Assembly (NCBI GenBank): GCA_021201135.1
Contig: JAJQGT010000027.1
Location: forward strand, 1 to 46,735
Length of the DNA: 46,735 nucleotides
Reading direction: 5' to 3'
Source of the DNA: Oscillospiraceae bacterium
GTDB lineage: Bacteria; Bacillota; Clostridia; Oscillospirales; Ruminococcaceae
The position numbers and the translations under genes are program-made. Position 1 is the stretch's first letter. Each line of letters starts with the position of its first letter. A model generated the notes under the pieces. It saw only the letters and a program-made list of their open reading frames with translations, did no database searches and was not told the DNA's origin. Shown one piece after another: positions 8,495-17,729 of the stretch.

Positions 8495-11014
8495 TTACTT
8501 CGTAATCTCAACAACCTTATAATCCTGCTCCTCAACAGCCTTCTTCAGAACGCTGTCCTCGACGGGAGCATTGAGGGTAACAACAGCAGTTCCTGCTGTG
8601 TGGCTGACCTCGGCAGATGAAACACCCGGGATTGCTTCAAGGGTCTTCTTGACTCTTGCCTCGCAGTGTCCGCACATCATGCCTTCGATTTTCATGGTTA
8701 CTGCCATATCTTTCACCTTCTTTCTTTGTGACTTTTTATGCCTTGGTTTGTCGTGCTTACTTGATCTTATGTCGGCGAAATTCAGCCTGAGGGCGTTTGA
8801 GACGACGCAGAAGCTCGAAAGGCTCATCGCCGCCGCCGCAAACATCGGGTTCAGCTCCCAACCGAAGAGGTTTATATAAACTCCCGCCGCAAGCGGAATT
8901 CCGATTGCGTTATAGAAGAACGCCCAGAAGAGGTTTTCGTGAATATTTCGTAAAGTCGACCTGCTAAGCCTGATTGCCGCCGGGACGTCCATAAGACTGC
9001 TCTTCATGAGGACGACGTCGGCGGCATCCACGGCAACGTCCGCACCTGCACCGATTGCGATTCCGATGTCGGCACGAGTGAGAGCCGAAGCGTCGTTGAT
9101 TCCGTCGCCGACCATGGCGACTTTTCCGGACTCTTTAAGCCGCCTGATAACGCTTTCCTTGCCGTCCGGGAGAACCCCTGCGATGACCTCGTCCACTCCC
9201 GCCTGAGAGCCGATGGCGTTGGCGGTTCTCTCGTTGTCGCCGGTGAGCATTACAACCCGGATTCCCATGCCCTTGAGTTCACTGATTGCTTCCGTACTGT
9301 CAGGCTTTATGACGTCCGCAACCGCGATTATTCCCATAAGCTTGCCGCCACGGGAGAAGAAGAGGGGAGTCTTGCCTTCGCCTGCAAGCTTATTGAATGT
9401 CGCTTCTGTGCTATCCGGAAGCTCTGCAACCGTTCCGATAAACGAGAAGCTTCCGCCGTAGAGGGTTTCGCCGTTCAATGTAGCCGTCAAGCCGTTTCCA
9501 GGGAGGGCTCGGAAGTCCGCAACGTCGGAGCTCGCAATATTATTCTCTTCGCCGTAGCTCAAGATAGCCTTTGCAAGCGGGTGCTCACTGCCTTTTTCGA
9601 GCGACAGCGCAAGCTCTATAAGCTCGCTTTCGGTTACGCCATCACATGGGATTATATCTGTGACAACCGGTGTACCCGCAGTGATGGTTCCCGTCTTGTC
9701 AAGGACGACCGTTTCGGTCTTGCCGGTCTGCTCGAGCGACTCAGCAGTTTTGAAAAGTATTCCGTTCTTCGCACCCACGCCGTTTCCGACCATGATTGCA
9801 ACCGGCGTCGCCAGTCCCAGAGCGCAGGGGCAACTGATGACCAGAACCGAGATGCCTCTTGCCAAGGCATAGCTGAACGTCTGCCCGACCAATAGCCGTA
9901 CTATTATAGTGATAACCGCAATCGTGATGACCGTCGGGACGAAGATCCCCGAGACTTTATCTGCGATTTTGGCAATCGGTGCCTTTGTAGCGGCGGCATC
10001 GCTGACCATTTTTATAATCTGGGAAAGGGTGGTGTCCTCGCCGACTCTTGTCGCCCGGCACTTGATGAAGCCCGACTGATTGATGGTTGCGGCGGAAACG
10101 CCGTCGCCGGTCTCCTTGTCGACAGGGATGCTTTCGCCCGTCAGCGCCGACTCGTTCACTGCGCTCGAGCCCTCAACGATAACTCCGTCCACGGGGATGC
10201 TCTCGCCGGGTCTTACAACAAATATATCACCAACGTTGACTTTGGAGATTGCGACCTCGGTCTCAACGCCGTCTTTTAAAATAGTAGCCGTCTTCGGCGC
10301 GAGCTTCATAAGCCCCTTGAGCGCGTCGGTGGTCTTGCCCTTCGAGCGGGCTTCGAGCATCTTTCCGACGGTTATGAGCGTCAGAATCATCGCCGCCGAC
10401 TCGAAGTAGAAGTCGTTCATATACGCCATGACTGCTTCCATGTCGCCCTTGAGCTGGGCGTCGGTCATCATGAAGAGTGCATAGGTCGAATAGACGAACG
10501 CCGCCGATGAACCGAGCGCGACGAGGGTGTCCATGTTCGGAGCACGGTGGATGAGCCCTTTGAAGCCGCTTATGAAGAATTTCTGATTGATGACCATCAC
10601 TGCGATGGTGAGAAGCATCTGCACGAGCCCCATTGCGACATGATTATCCGAGAAGAATCCCGGCAGCGGGAATCCGAACATCATGTGCCCCATCGAAAAG
10701 TACAAGAGCACCACTAAGAATCCGAGCGACGCAATCAGTCGTCTTTTCAATTTCGGCGTTTCTGTGTCTTTGAGGCTGTCGATATCGTCAGCGCTCGACG
10801 AAGCCGCCTTTTCAGCACCCTTGAGAGAAGCGCCATAGCCGGCATCTTCTACAGCCGAGATAATGCTCTGGGGCGAAGCCGTCCCCTCAACTCCCATGGA
10901 GTTAGTTAAGAGGCTCACCGAGCAGGACGTGACCCCCTCGACCTTCGACACGGCTTTCTCGACCCGTGCACTGCAAGCCGCACAGCTCATGCCGGTAACG
11001 TTATATTGTTCCAT
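8495..11014 (-). CDS. copA: Copper-exporting P1B-type ATPase with C-terminal CopZ-like domain
   Basis: An 839-residue copper pump. Domains in order: N-terminal heavy-metal domain ([11 protein letters not shown]), eight expected membrane helices, actuator TGES, the metal-binding CPC at 395-397, phosphorylation site DKTGT at 439, SEHPLA in the nucleotide domain, TGDN and GDGINDA hinge motifs. After the last helix a basic linker leads to a second heavy-metal domain ([11 protein letters not shown], residues 770-839). That last domain begins with an ATG at 8707 preceded by AGAAGGTG, so it might also be made separately as a CopZ chaperone. It follows csoR by 10 bases and exports Cu(I) across the cytoplasmic membrane. 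Confidence 0.96.
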   Translation of the reverse strand: MEQYNVTGMSCAACSARVEKAVSKVEGVTSCSVSLLTNSMGVEGTASPQSIISAVEDAGYGASLKGAEKAASSSADDIDSLKDTETPKLKRRLIASLGFLVVLLYFSMGHMMFGFPLPGFFSDNHVAMGLVQMLLTIAVMVINQKFFISGFKGLIHRAPNMDTLVALGSSAAFVYSTYALFMMTDAQLKGDMEAVMAYMNDFYFESAAMILTLITVGKMLEARSKGKTTDALKGLMKLAPKTATILKDGVETEVAISKVNVGDIFVVRPGESIPVDGVIVEGSSAVNESALTGESIPVDKETGDGVSAATINQSGFIKCRATRVGEDTTLSQIIKMVSDAAATKAPIAKIADKVSGIFVPTVITIAVITIIVRLLVGQTFSYALARGISVLVISCPCALGLATPVAIMVGNGVGAKNGILFKTAESLEQTGKTETVVLDKTGTITAGTPVVTDIIPCDGVTESELIELALSLEKGSEHPLAKAILSYGEENNIASSDVADFRALPGNGLTATLNGETLYGGSFSFIGTVAELPDSTEATFNKLAGEGKTPLFFSRGGKLMGIIAVADVIKPDSTEAISELKGMGIRVVMLTGDNERTANAIGSQAGVDEVIAGVLPDGKESVIRRLKESGKVAMVGDGINDASALTRADIGIAIGAGADVAVDAADVVLMKSSLMDVPAAIRLSRSTLRNIHENLFWAFFYNAIGIPLAAGVYINLFGWELNPMFAAAAMSLSSFCVVSNALRLNFADIRSSKHDKPRHKKSQRKKVKDMAVTMKIEGMMCGHCEARVKKTLEAIPGVSSAEVSHTAGTAVVTLNAPVEDSVLKKAVEEQDYKVVEITK

Positions 11015-11024
11015 ATAAATCTCC

Positions 11025-11324
11025 TTATTTCATCAGTTTCTGCATCGTCTTGACAAGCTCTTCAATCGTCTCGTCGTCGCCGTTCCGGATGTCCCGGGCG
11101 ACGCAGTGGCGGATGTGGCTCGACAGGAGCTCTTTGTTAAAAGAGTTGATGGCGGAGGAAACCGCCGCCGACTGGGTCAGGATGTCCGGGCAGTAAGCCG
11201 ATTCCTCGAGCATCCTCTTGAGCCCCCGAATCTGCCCCTCAATCCGGTTCAGCCGGTTCATAAGCTTCCTATATTCCTCGTCCGACCGTTCCGTAGTCTT
11301 CCCGCAACAGCAATTCTTACTCAT
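11025..11324 (-). CDS. csoR: CsoR-family copper-sensing repressor
   Basis: A 99-residue all-helical DUF156 protein. It has the Cu(I) ligand set Cys45, His70, Cys74, with the same spacing (25 and 4) as the characterised Mycobacterium CsoR (36, 61, 65). N-terminal CCCG is extra. Copper binding releases it from DNA and derepresses itself and copA. GAGGTG precedes the ATG. Two matching operators lie upstream, one inside the promoter, so the operon is autoregulated. Confidence 0.95.
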   Translation of the reverse strand: MSKNCCCGKTTERSDEEYRKLMNRLNRIEGQIRGLKRMLEESAYCPDILTQSAAVSSAINSFNKELLSSHIRHCVARDIRNGDDETIEELVKTMQKLMK

Positions 11325-11342
11325 AATATCACCTCGTAAAAA

Positions 11343-11357
11343 TACCCCCGGAGGGTA
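11343..11357. promoter_or_regulatory. CsoR-type operator, promoter-distal
   Basis: Pseudo-palindrome TACCCCCGGAGGGTA in the expected 5' leader, 18 bases downstream of the -10 box and 19 bases before the csoR start. Confidence 0.8.
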
Positions 11358-11374
11358 TCTCTCTATCTAAGAGC

Positions 11375-11403
11375 ATTATATACCCTCCCGGGGTATTTGT
11401 CAA
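11375..11403 (-). promoter_or_regulatory. csoR-copA promoter with operator in the spacer
   Basis: Consensus TTGACA (11398-11403) and TATAAT (11375-11380) with a 17-base spacer. The second CsoR-type palindrome (11381-11395) fills the spacer almost exactly, so bound repressor would block RNA polymerase. Confidence 0.88.
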
Positions 11404-11442
11404 GAGGCTTTTTGATTTTATGTGGTGAGGTCAAGATTATTA

Positions 11443-11525
11443 GCGCAAGATATTTATCATATGTGCATTTTTAACAAAAATCTTATTGAGATTTCTCGAG
11501 AATTTGGAATGCAAATATCTTGCGC
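11443..11525. repeat. Inverted repeat pair upstream of the TM2 gene
   Basis: GCGCAAGATATTT at 11443-11455 recurs as a perfect 13-bp inverted copy at 11513-11525. The right arm overlaps a possible -35 box (TTGCGC, 16 bases, TATAAT at 11542-11547) of the TM2 gene. Either a regulatory palindrome or the ends of a very small mobile element. Confidence 0.5.
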
Positions 11526-11591
11526 GGGGGGGAACTTGTGTTATAATGTGGGTGAAATAGTCGTAAACGACACAACTATGGAGGGATTGAT

Positions 11592-12095
11592 ATGGACAAT
11601 AATGTCAACGAAACAGTCTCTGTAAATGACGAAACCGTTACTTCTCAGACAACCACACAGGAAACCCAACCGGCAAACGATACTAAAATGAAGTTCTGCA
11701 AGCACTGTGGTGCTAAAATTCCCGAAGACGCTGTAATCTGCACTCATTGTGGCAGGCAGGTTGAGGCAATAGCTCAAACCGTCGGTTCTCAACCGCAGAT
11801 TGTCATTAATAATACTAATGATAACTCCAATACGAATACTAATGTAAATGCAAATGTCAATACGGCTGCTTCCGGCGTTGCGCTACTGAGGGCTAAGCCT
11901 AAGAATAAGTGGGTTGCACTCGTGCTTTGCATATTCTTGGGATGGCTTGGCGTACATAGATTCTACGAAGGCAAGATTGGCACGGGAATTCTCTATCTCT
12001 GTACAATGGGACTTTTTGGAATCGGCGTTATCGTTGACTTTATTCTGATTCTTTTGAAACCGAATCCTTACTATGTTAAGGTAAAAGTAGGTTAA
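11592..12095 (+). CDS. TM2-domain protein with N-terminal zinc ribbon
   Basis: A 167-residue membrane protein. A zinc ribbon with CKHCG and CTHCG (residues 35-54) is followed by an Asn/Thr-rich linker (NTNDNSNTNTNVNANVN) and a TM2 domain with two helices around GWLGVHRFYEGKIGTGILYL (residues 105-160). TM2 proteins are widespread and of unclear function; membrane sensing or signalling is often suggested. GGAGGGATTGAT precedes the ATG. It stands alone between the csoR promoter and a terminator. Confidence 0.88.
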   Translation: MDNNVNETVSVNDETVTSQTTTQETQPANDTKMKFCKHCGAKIPEDAVICTHCGRQVEAIAQTVGSQPQIVINNTNDNSNTNTNVNANVNTAASGVALLRAKPKNKWVALVLCIFLGWLGVHRFYEGKIGTGILYLCTMGLFGIGVIVDFILILLKPNPYYVKVKVG

Positions 12096-12111
12096 TTCGC
12101 ACTCACATTCA

Positions 12112-12149
12112 AAACTCCTCTGTCCGACTTTGGATAGGGGAGTTTTTTT
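12112..12149 (+). terminator. Terminator of the TM2 gene
   Basis: A 14-bp stem with two G-U pairs (AAACTCCTCTGTCC with GGATAGGGGAGTTT), 6-base loop and a T7 run. Confidence 0.88.
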
Positions 12150-12168
12150 GTAAAGAAAACCGCCTTTT

Positions 12169-12498
12169 TCAGGCGGCATATAATCTGATTTTTTCGTTTT
12201 GCACATTATCCCTGAACCCGATTTCACTCGGCATTTGCGGAGCTTGGGTGAGGGATGAAAGGGTTATCAGGTCGATTTCTTTACCGAGGGCGTCAGAAAG
12301 CTCGGAATAGAGTGCTCCGAGGGCAAAAAGCCCCTTGATAGAAGTCCCTGTTGTGTCTACTATCAAATCAATATCGCTCTCTTCGTCTGCCGTACCACGA
12401 GCATATGAGCCATAAAGATATACAGCACGAAGCCCATACTTCTCCGCAATCGGCTTGACGATATTGGCAATCTCCTGCAAACTGAGTATTTTATTCAT
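12169..12498 (-). CDS. MNT-type nucleotidyltransferase-domain protein
   Basis: A 109-residue minimal nucleotidyltransferase. The motif YLYGSYARGTADEESDIDLIV gives the GS loop and catalytic Asp pair, with a third acidic residue in KEIDLIT. Members usually act as antitoxins by AMPylating a HEPN toxin, but no HEPN gene is next to it. Its leader GGAGGTGTTCCG and first residues MNK-LSLQEIA-IVKPIAEKYG match the split copy at 13620/46233, so they are paralogues. Confidence 0.85.
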   Translation of the reverse strand: MNKILSLQEIANIVKPIAEKYGLRAVYLYGSYARGTADEESDIDLIVDTTGTSIKGLFALGALYSELSDALGKEIDLITLSSLTQAPQMPSEIGFRDNVQNEKIRLYAA

Positions 12499-12532
12499 CG
12501 GAACACCTCCAAAAATTAAAAAGTGATAAGAG

Positions 12533-13564
12533 TCAAATCAAAGAATATTTTTCTAGCACAGAGTTTAAGTTATCGACGGCATTACCATTTGAACAGAGAA
12601 ATTGGATGTTTAGACCACTGTTAGAAGAGATAAAAATCTTGCCATACTTCATAATAGGGTATTGACTATTATTTGAGTATCGTTTGTCTCTGCTACCATC
12701 CTTATTGGCATATCTCCATACATATTGTATGAACTCTGAGTCTTTAGGCGTCTTTCCTTCAACAAGGAAGCCTTGTATAAACAGATCAAATTTAACCTCG
12801 CTATAATCAACAGCACCGAGCCCTCCTTGGAAAACTAAAAGACGATCGGGCATAATAGCCAGGGTGTGCTTCTTCATTGTGAAAACGACAGGAGTAACGT
12901 TAGTTTTCATAAACCATGGCAACGTTTTTCCTGCTTTCATTTTTGAGGTGTCAATAGATTCTTTAATACCAGCATTAGTGCGTGGATCGTTTACTTTTGC
13001 GTGAAGTGTTATTTCCTGTAAATCGCAACTTTTTGCAACGTCACGCCAGGCTTCAGATATTTCATTCCATCTTTCCTGTTGCTCATTATCAAAACTGTAT
13101 TCGACAGATGGTCTGAATTTCATACCTAAAACAAGTGCAACAATAAATCCAATTACAAAAATCATTGGGAGTCCTGATAAAATGGATAGAATTAGTGTTG
13201 CTACGATAATACCATACACAAGTATTTGTATTTTCTTGGTTTGTGAAGATAGCTCTTTTTATGCTTCAGATTGTAACATCGTAGCGCTTGCAGAAGTAAC
13301 TTCTTCAATGTCGTGAAAATTTTCTGCAATAAGAGTTGCCCTGTCCTTCTGAGCAGGAGCGTTACTTGTTTTTCTCTTACCGCCACTTTCTTCGACATAG
13401 CTGATGCCAGTTCCAGGTATATAGACAGTCTGCCTTGTTTTACCACTTGCAGTTTTTGTGATTCGGTATCCTTTTGTGCCCCAACTATATCCAATGCCAC
13501 TTGAGCTGAGATTAACACGGAAGCCCATGCCCAAATTAATGCTTTTTCTATATCTTAGTCCCAC
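12533..13564 (-). pseudogene. DUF4236-domain membrane protein split by an in-frame stop
   Basis: One reading frame of 344 codons interrupted by a TAA at 13259-13261. The first part (13564-13259, GTG start after AGGAG) is the DUF4236 domain: LRYRKSINLGMGFRVNLS, GIGYSWGTKGYRI, IPGTGISYVEE. After the stop the same frame continues through two hydrophobic stretches (IIVATLILSILSGLPMIFVIGF) and a ~170-residue C-terminal domain with no hallmark motif. No frameshift is needed, just one codon. A GTG at 13219 could restart translation of the second part, but no good ribosome site is visible. Function unknown. Confidence 0.75.
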
Positions 13565-13619
13565 AGTGCTTACTCCTATCTTAGTTATTTATAGATTACG
13601 GATTATTTATCCGAATACT

Positions 13620-13841
13620 TCACGCCACCTTCAGCCTCTCTTTCATAACATTCCGGTAAAACTCACTGTCCGCATTGACCTCGTGAATTTCGAAGACATC
13701 TACGTCTTTGCCGAAGGCTTTGCGTAGGTCTTCCGCAAGAGAGAAGATTCGGGTCAGCTTGAAGAGGCTTCCTCCGAATACTAGAAAGTCGAGGTCGCTG
13801 TCTTGGGAGGCTTCGCCTCGGGCATAGGAGCCAAAAAGGTA
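13620..13841 (-). pseudogene. C-terminal half of a MNT-type nucleotidyltransferase (split by inversion)
   Basis: Read on the minus strand from 13841: YLFGSYARGEASQDSDLDFL, then a helical tail ending MKERLKVA and a stop at 13620. This carries the catalytic loop and Asp pair but no start. Its missing N-terminal half (MNKVLSLQEI...YGVEEI) is at 46233-46312 on the other strand. Joining the two at the shared CTA gives a complete ~99-residue protein similar to the intact paralogue at 12169. It overlaps the end of the methylase frame. Confidence 0.85.
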
Positions 13842-15796
13842 GCAAATTTTGTTTTAAGATATGTAAGTGCATTCTCAGCGGTCTCAGCATCATTCCAATT
13901 ACCAATCAAGAAATACGAGTGCGTACAAACTTCGCCCGGAACCATTACTTTCATCGACGAAGGGATAACCTTGAAATTGCCGTCTTTGCTTGGTTCGCCA
14001 GCGTGTTCTGCGCTTGTTTTACTGACAATTATCTTGTACGCATATATTAGCTCTTGTCCCTTGTTTATCTCAGACTCACTAATGTATGATACTCCATCAC
14101 TCGCGTACAGAGATAGACTATCAGTTTCACTCTTTGTAGCTCTACCGCGATAGCTAGTAGACAGTCCAAAAGGCATTAATGGGCTTACAATATCAGATAA
14201 AAGCTGTTCATTTCTTGCTTGCACTTTACGAATAATGGAAACAGCCTTATTGTAACGAACTAACGTCTTAAACTCGTTCAACGGACGTGTTGCAACATCC
14301 ATCTCATTGTTCGTGATATTCGTAAATTGGCAATCTCCATCTGAATCTCGATCCCACAAGAAATAGCAAACTCCGCCACTAATGCTTATTCCCACAAAGC
14401 AATCTTTCGAGTTAGTAAAGTCATAAATCTTTGCGAGATGTCTATCTTCCATCATATTGCTTCTGAAATCATCCAAACCCATACCACCAGAGAACCATCT
14501 GGAAGGAGTTATCATGGATATGTATTTAGGATTCATATCCTTAGCTTGCTCTATGAACAAGTTGTATACTGGCGTAGCTTGTCGTCCTGCACCTGCCGCT
14601 TCTACAGCATACAGTGGGTTGCCTACTATAGCGTCGAATTTCATTCTATCGCCTTCCTTTTGCCATGTATTTGGATTAGTAAGTTTCTTGGTTATACGAT
14701 CTGGCTTGTCTTGCATATCATCTATGAGATGCGGGAGGCAGACGGCGTTGACTTGCCAGTTGTCTTGGTAACCGGCGAGGGTGCGGCGGGTGATGCTTAC
14801 TGCCATCTTGGTCTTGCAGAGGACATAGATGTTTTCTTCGAGAGTCTCCTGCCAGAGTTTCTGGGCTTCTTCAAGCGAGACTTGACTTTCAGGTTTTGAG
14901 AGCTTCATGGCATAGAGGCTGTAGGTGAGGTACAGCGGATAAAGTCCCGATTTTGAGTTCATCTCAAGAATGCGGACTTCGAGATTAAGGAAGATGTCTT
15001 CCGTGACCTCGCCGTTGTCGATAAGACGGGGAGTTTCAAGAAGTCCGTCGCTTCCTTGCGGATAGCCTTCCTTGTAGAAGTTGTATCCGCCGATGCAGTC
15101 GCCCATGTGCATATTTACAACACGCCATGGAGTTAAAACAGTTTCCTTGTCGGGATTTCTGAATGTTGCAAATATCTCAGCGATTCTCTGGACACGACGG
15201 GTAGGCGGAAGCTCGTCCGCCGCTTTCGCCAGATGTCTGATTCGAAGACCTGCACCCACAACAACGTCCTCATCGTAATACTTGAGGAGCTGACGGAACA
15301 AATCCTTGCTGACGCCGTCGGGCATAAATTCTTTCCACGATTCATCATCCACACGCTCGATGAAGTAAGCCATTCCGATGTTCTCGTCCAATTCGACGTC
15401 TGCACCGTAAATGAGCATAGGCAAACGAATCGAAACAGCACGAAGAAGCCTGATAACCTTTTCCTGCTCTTTCTTTGCTTCTTTGAGCCTTCTCAGTGCC
15501 TCCTCTTCTTCTGGTGTACGCTGGCGCTTCGGCTTGTTGCTTGCCTTTTCAGCCTGATTGTATTCCTCGTTCGTCAAGCCCTGATTGTTGATAATGACCT
15601 TCGTCTGGGTCTTTGCCTTCGACTGACCGCTGACGACGTCCGCAAGCTTCTGGAATATCTTGACATCGGATTCGTCCATAACAATTCCGACACCTTCATT
15701 GTAGATAGACTCGTCGTCAAAGCCGGATTTGACAGCCTTGTCAACGGTTATCTTCTTTATCTGGCGCATCATCTTCGACACGTCATATGCCTGCAT
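13781..15796 (-). CDS. Eco57I-type adenine DNA methylase, C-terminus replaced at an inversion junction
   Basis: A 671-residue N6-adenine methylase-like protein. The motif I region is ILEMNSKSGLYPLYLTYS; motif IV is NPLY at residue 393 where NPPY is normal; then MITPSRWFSGGMGLDDFR and TNSKDCF typical of the family. After TYLKTKFA (13843) the family sequence stops and 20 foreign residues follow (a shifted frame of a nucleotidyltransferase). The true end (RFLMLLCISGFG...WTDAELYAKYGLSQEEIEF) is at 46312-46485. The ATG at 15796 has AAGGGA upstream; a TTG at 15811 is an alternative. It overlaps the helicase gene, and a 1-base shift may have split a single helicase-methylase protein. Activity is doubtful. 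Confidence 0.85.
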   Translation of the reverse strand: MQAYDVSKMMRQIKKITVDKAVKSGFDDESIYNEGVGIVMDESDVKIFQKLADVVSGQSKAKTQTKVIINNQGLTNEEYNQAEKASNKPKRQRTPEEEEALRRLKEAKKEQEKVIRLLRAVSIRLPMLIYGADVELDENIGMAYFIERVDDESWKEFMPDGVSKDLFRQLLKYYDEDVVVGAGLRIRHLAKAADELPPTRRVQRIAEIFATFRNPDKETVLTPWRVVNMHMGDCIGGYNFYKEGYPQGSDGLLETPRLIDNGEVTEDIFLNLEVRILEMNSKSGLYPLYLTYSLYAMKLSKPESQVSLEEAQKLWQETLEENIYVLCKTKMAVSITRRTLAGYQDNWQVNAVCLPHLIDDMQDKPDRITKKLTNPNTWQKEGDRMKFDAIVGNPLYAVEAAGAGRQATPVYNLFIEQAKDMNPKYISMITPSRWFSGGMGLDDFRSNMMEDRHLAKIYDFTNSKDCFVGISISGGVCYFLWDRDSDGDCQFTNITNNEMDVATRPLNEFKTLVRYNKAVSIIRKVQARNEQLLSDIVSPLMPFGLSTSYRGRATKSETDSLSLYASDGVSYISESEINKGQELIYAYKIIVSKTSAEHAGEPSKDGNFKVIPSSMKVMVPGEVCTHSYFLIGNWNDAETAENALTYLKTKFATFLAPMPEAKPPKTATSTF

Positions 15797-17729
15797 CTTT
15801 GTTCCCTTCAACGGAGATAATCGGGCAGAAGTTGATGAACTCGCCCAAAGCTTTCTTTGCTTCGCCGTCGCTGAGTCTGCCGTGCTTCGAGAGACTGTGA
15901 ACCTCAGAAAGAACCTTCAACGCACGGTCTGGGGCAAAGTCAAAGACATAGGCAACTTCCTTCTGCTTGCCGTCAACACAACCGACAGACTGAACACGGA
16001 AGATAGTCTGCATATAGCCTGCCGCCGCAGTCGAAGCCGAGCCGGTCAGCATCATAACAGCAGACCACTCAGGAACGGTAACGCCGGTCGTAAATTTGCC
16101 ACATGAAATGGTAATAGAGAATTTGTGTGTACGGATGGTGTCCTGAACCTTTTTCAGGGCATCATCATATTTTTCCTCTTGGTCTCCGTCTCCGGCAACA
16201 TTGGCGATGCCGTAGTTTTGGAATACAGGATGATTTCTGAGAAGCTCACTGAGCGCACGGGCTTCCTTGACGCCGGGAACCATCCAGAATGTGTGCCTGA
16301 ACAAATCTCTGTGTTCATTGCTTGCAAACGGGAAATTAGTGTCAGGGTCCTCGGTTGAGATTAAATCCAAGAATGCGTTAACGTCGGCTTCGTGTACAAA
16401 ATCGCCAACTTTCGCTCCGTCAGGGATCTGTCTTAAGTCCTGTGCAAAATCGCCGGTCCATGTGCGGAAGAACTCACGGAAGTTGAAAGCCATATCCTCC
16501 GTCTCATAACGGTAGGATGTCGGCATGGATTTGTTCAAATCAAATGTGAGAATACGCATTTCAGGCAAGTCTGCATAAGGGTTATGCTCACCGGGATGTT
16601 GCTCGGCAAACTCCTTCTTACGCTGTTGCTCCATGACGTAATCCCATGTATAAACATTGTCATCGTATTGCTCAAGAATGTTATAGGGTATGCCGGAAAG
16701 AGAAAGCACCTTCGGCTTCTTGCCGTTCTTGGGCTTTTCCAAGAGTTCCTGAACAGTTTGTCCTTTTTCGGTCTGTGTGCCTTCATGGGCTTCATCATAG
16801 ATAATGCAGTCCCAGTCCATATCAAAGACAGCTTCGTTTTTGCGGAACTTTCCTCCGGCAATCTCCGAACCTCTCAAATCCTGCATAGAGGCAAAGTAAA
16901 CGAACGATTCTCCCTTGCTCGCATAATTCTTGAGAATGCGGTTGTTTTCCGAATCTATGGAGGCATCATATTCATATTCCGAGCCGTTGATTTTCTTTGT
17001 AACAAACAGATGCTTGCTGTCCTCATCGAAAATAAGGTCATGGTCTTTCTGCCAACCTTCTTCGACAACAGGGCGATGTGTAACAACAATAGTCTTCTGG
17101 AATCCGGCACGACGAACAAGCTCATAGGCAGATACGGTTTTGCCAAAGCGCATCTTGCAGTTCCAGAGCATAGTGTCGCCTTTCTTGAAAGCGGCAAGCG
17201 TCCGGATGACTGCATCCTGCTGTTCGTCTCTGAGCGTAATCTTTTTCTTGATTTTTTCTTTCGCTTCGCCGGTTGAAGGTATACTCTTTTCTGAGGCGTA
17301 AAGATGATCTCGTCCATCTTTAAATGCATGAATAGCGTTAATCGCCGTTTGCAAATCCACTTCATACCATTCTGAATCATAGCCGTTATCATGGAATTTC
17401 TGACAACGATACCCTGAGTTATCGAGAACGTAATGGACATCGTCATCGCTGAACGACTTTGTCATCTGAGAACCATCATTCATGGTAATAGGTATAACCG
17501 CAAGCTCTGTATAGAGCAAGTCATACTCTATCAAAGCAGTTTGAGTATATTGTTTGATTCGATGATGGGCGGCGCTGTTGAGCGCATCACAATTCGGAGG
17601 AAGCTGTTTCTGACCGAGATTACTGTCAAGAGTCGTCTCGCCGATTTTTAACAGACCCTTATGAGGCTCATCGTGTATAGCGAATATGTAAATCAGTTTG
17701 TAGTCGAATGTACTCTCATAACCATTCAC
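15783..17729 (-). CDS. Restriction-type SF2 helicase with GIY-YIG/T5orf172-like N-terminus
   Basis: A 648-residue protein. Residues 12-35 (LIYIFAIHD...GLLKIGETT) resemble the GIY-YIG/T5orf172 nuclease core. The helicase follows: Walker A MRFGKT (193-198), DEAH (312-315), motif III LSGIPYN, and motif VI-like QTIFRVQS. It would translocate on and cut unmodified DNA. It begins 14 bases inside the end of the M-type gene, with GGGAGG before the ATG. Its last family-like residues are INFCPIISVEG; deleting one A in AACAAAG would run it straight into MQAYDVSKMM of the methylase, as I recall for fused relatives. Confidence 0.85.
   Translation of the reverse strand: MNGYESTFDYKLIYIFAIHDEPHKGLLKIGETTLDSNLGQKQLPPNCDALNSAAHHRIKQYTQTALIEYDLLYTELAVIPITMNDGSQMTKSFSDDDVHYVLDNSGYRCQKFHDNGYDSEWYEVDLQTAINAIHAFKDGRDHLYASEKSIPSTGEAKEKIKKKITLRDEQQDAVIRTLAAFKKGDTMLWNCKMRFGKTVSAYELVRRAGFQKTIVVTHRPVVEEGWQKDHDLIFDEDSKHLFVTKKINGSEYEYDASIDSENNRILKNYASKGESFVYFASMQDLRGSEIAGGKFRKNEAVFDMDWDCIIYDEAHEGTQTEKGQTVQELLEKPKNGKKPKVLSLSGIPYNILEQYDDNVYTWDYVMEQQRKKEFAEQHPGEHNPYADLPEMRILTFDLNKSMPTSYRYETEDMAFNFREFFRTWTGDFAQDLRQIPDGAKVGDFVHEADVNAFLDLISTEDPDTNFPFASNEHRDLFRHTFWMVPGVKEARALSELLRNHPVFQNYGIANVAGDGDQEEKYDDALKKVQDTIRTHKFSITISCGKFTTGVTVPEWSAVMMLTGSASTAAAGYMQTIFRVQSVGCVDGKQKEVAYVFDFAPDRALKVLSEVHSLSKHGRLSDGEAKKALGEFINFCPIISVEGNKDAGI

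Noticed and set aside
13830..13860. Site-specific recombinase core at the inversion ends
   Set aside because: Only CTA is shared and no flanking arm repeats are visible, so a dedicated invertase site is not supported, though not excluded.
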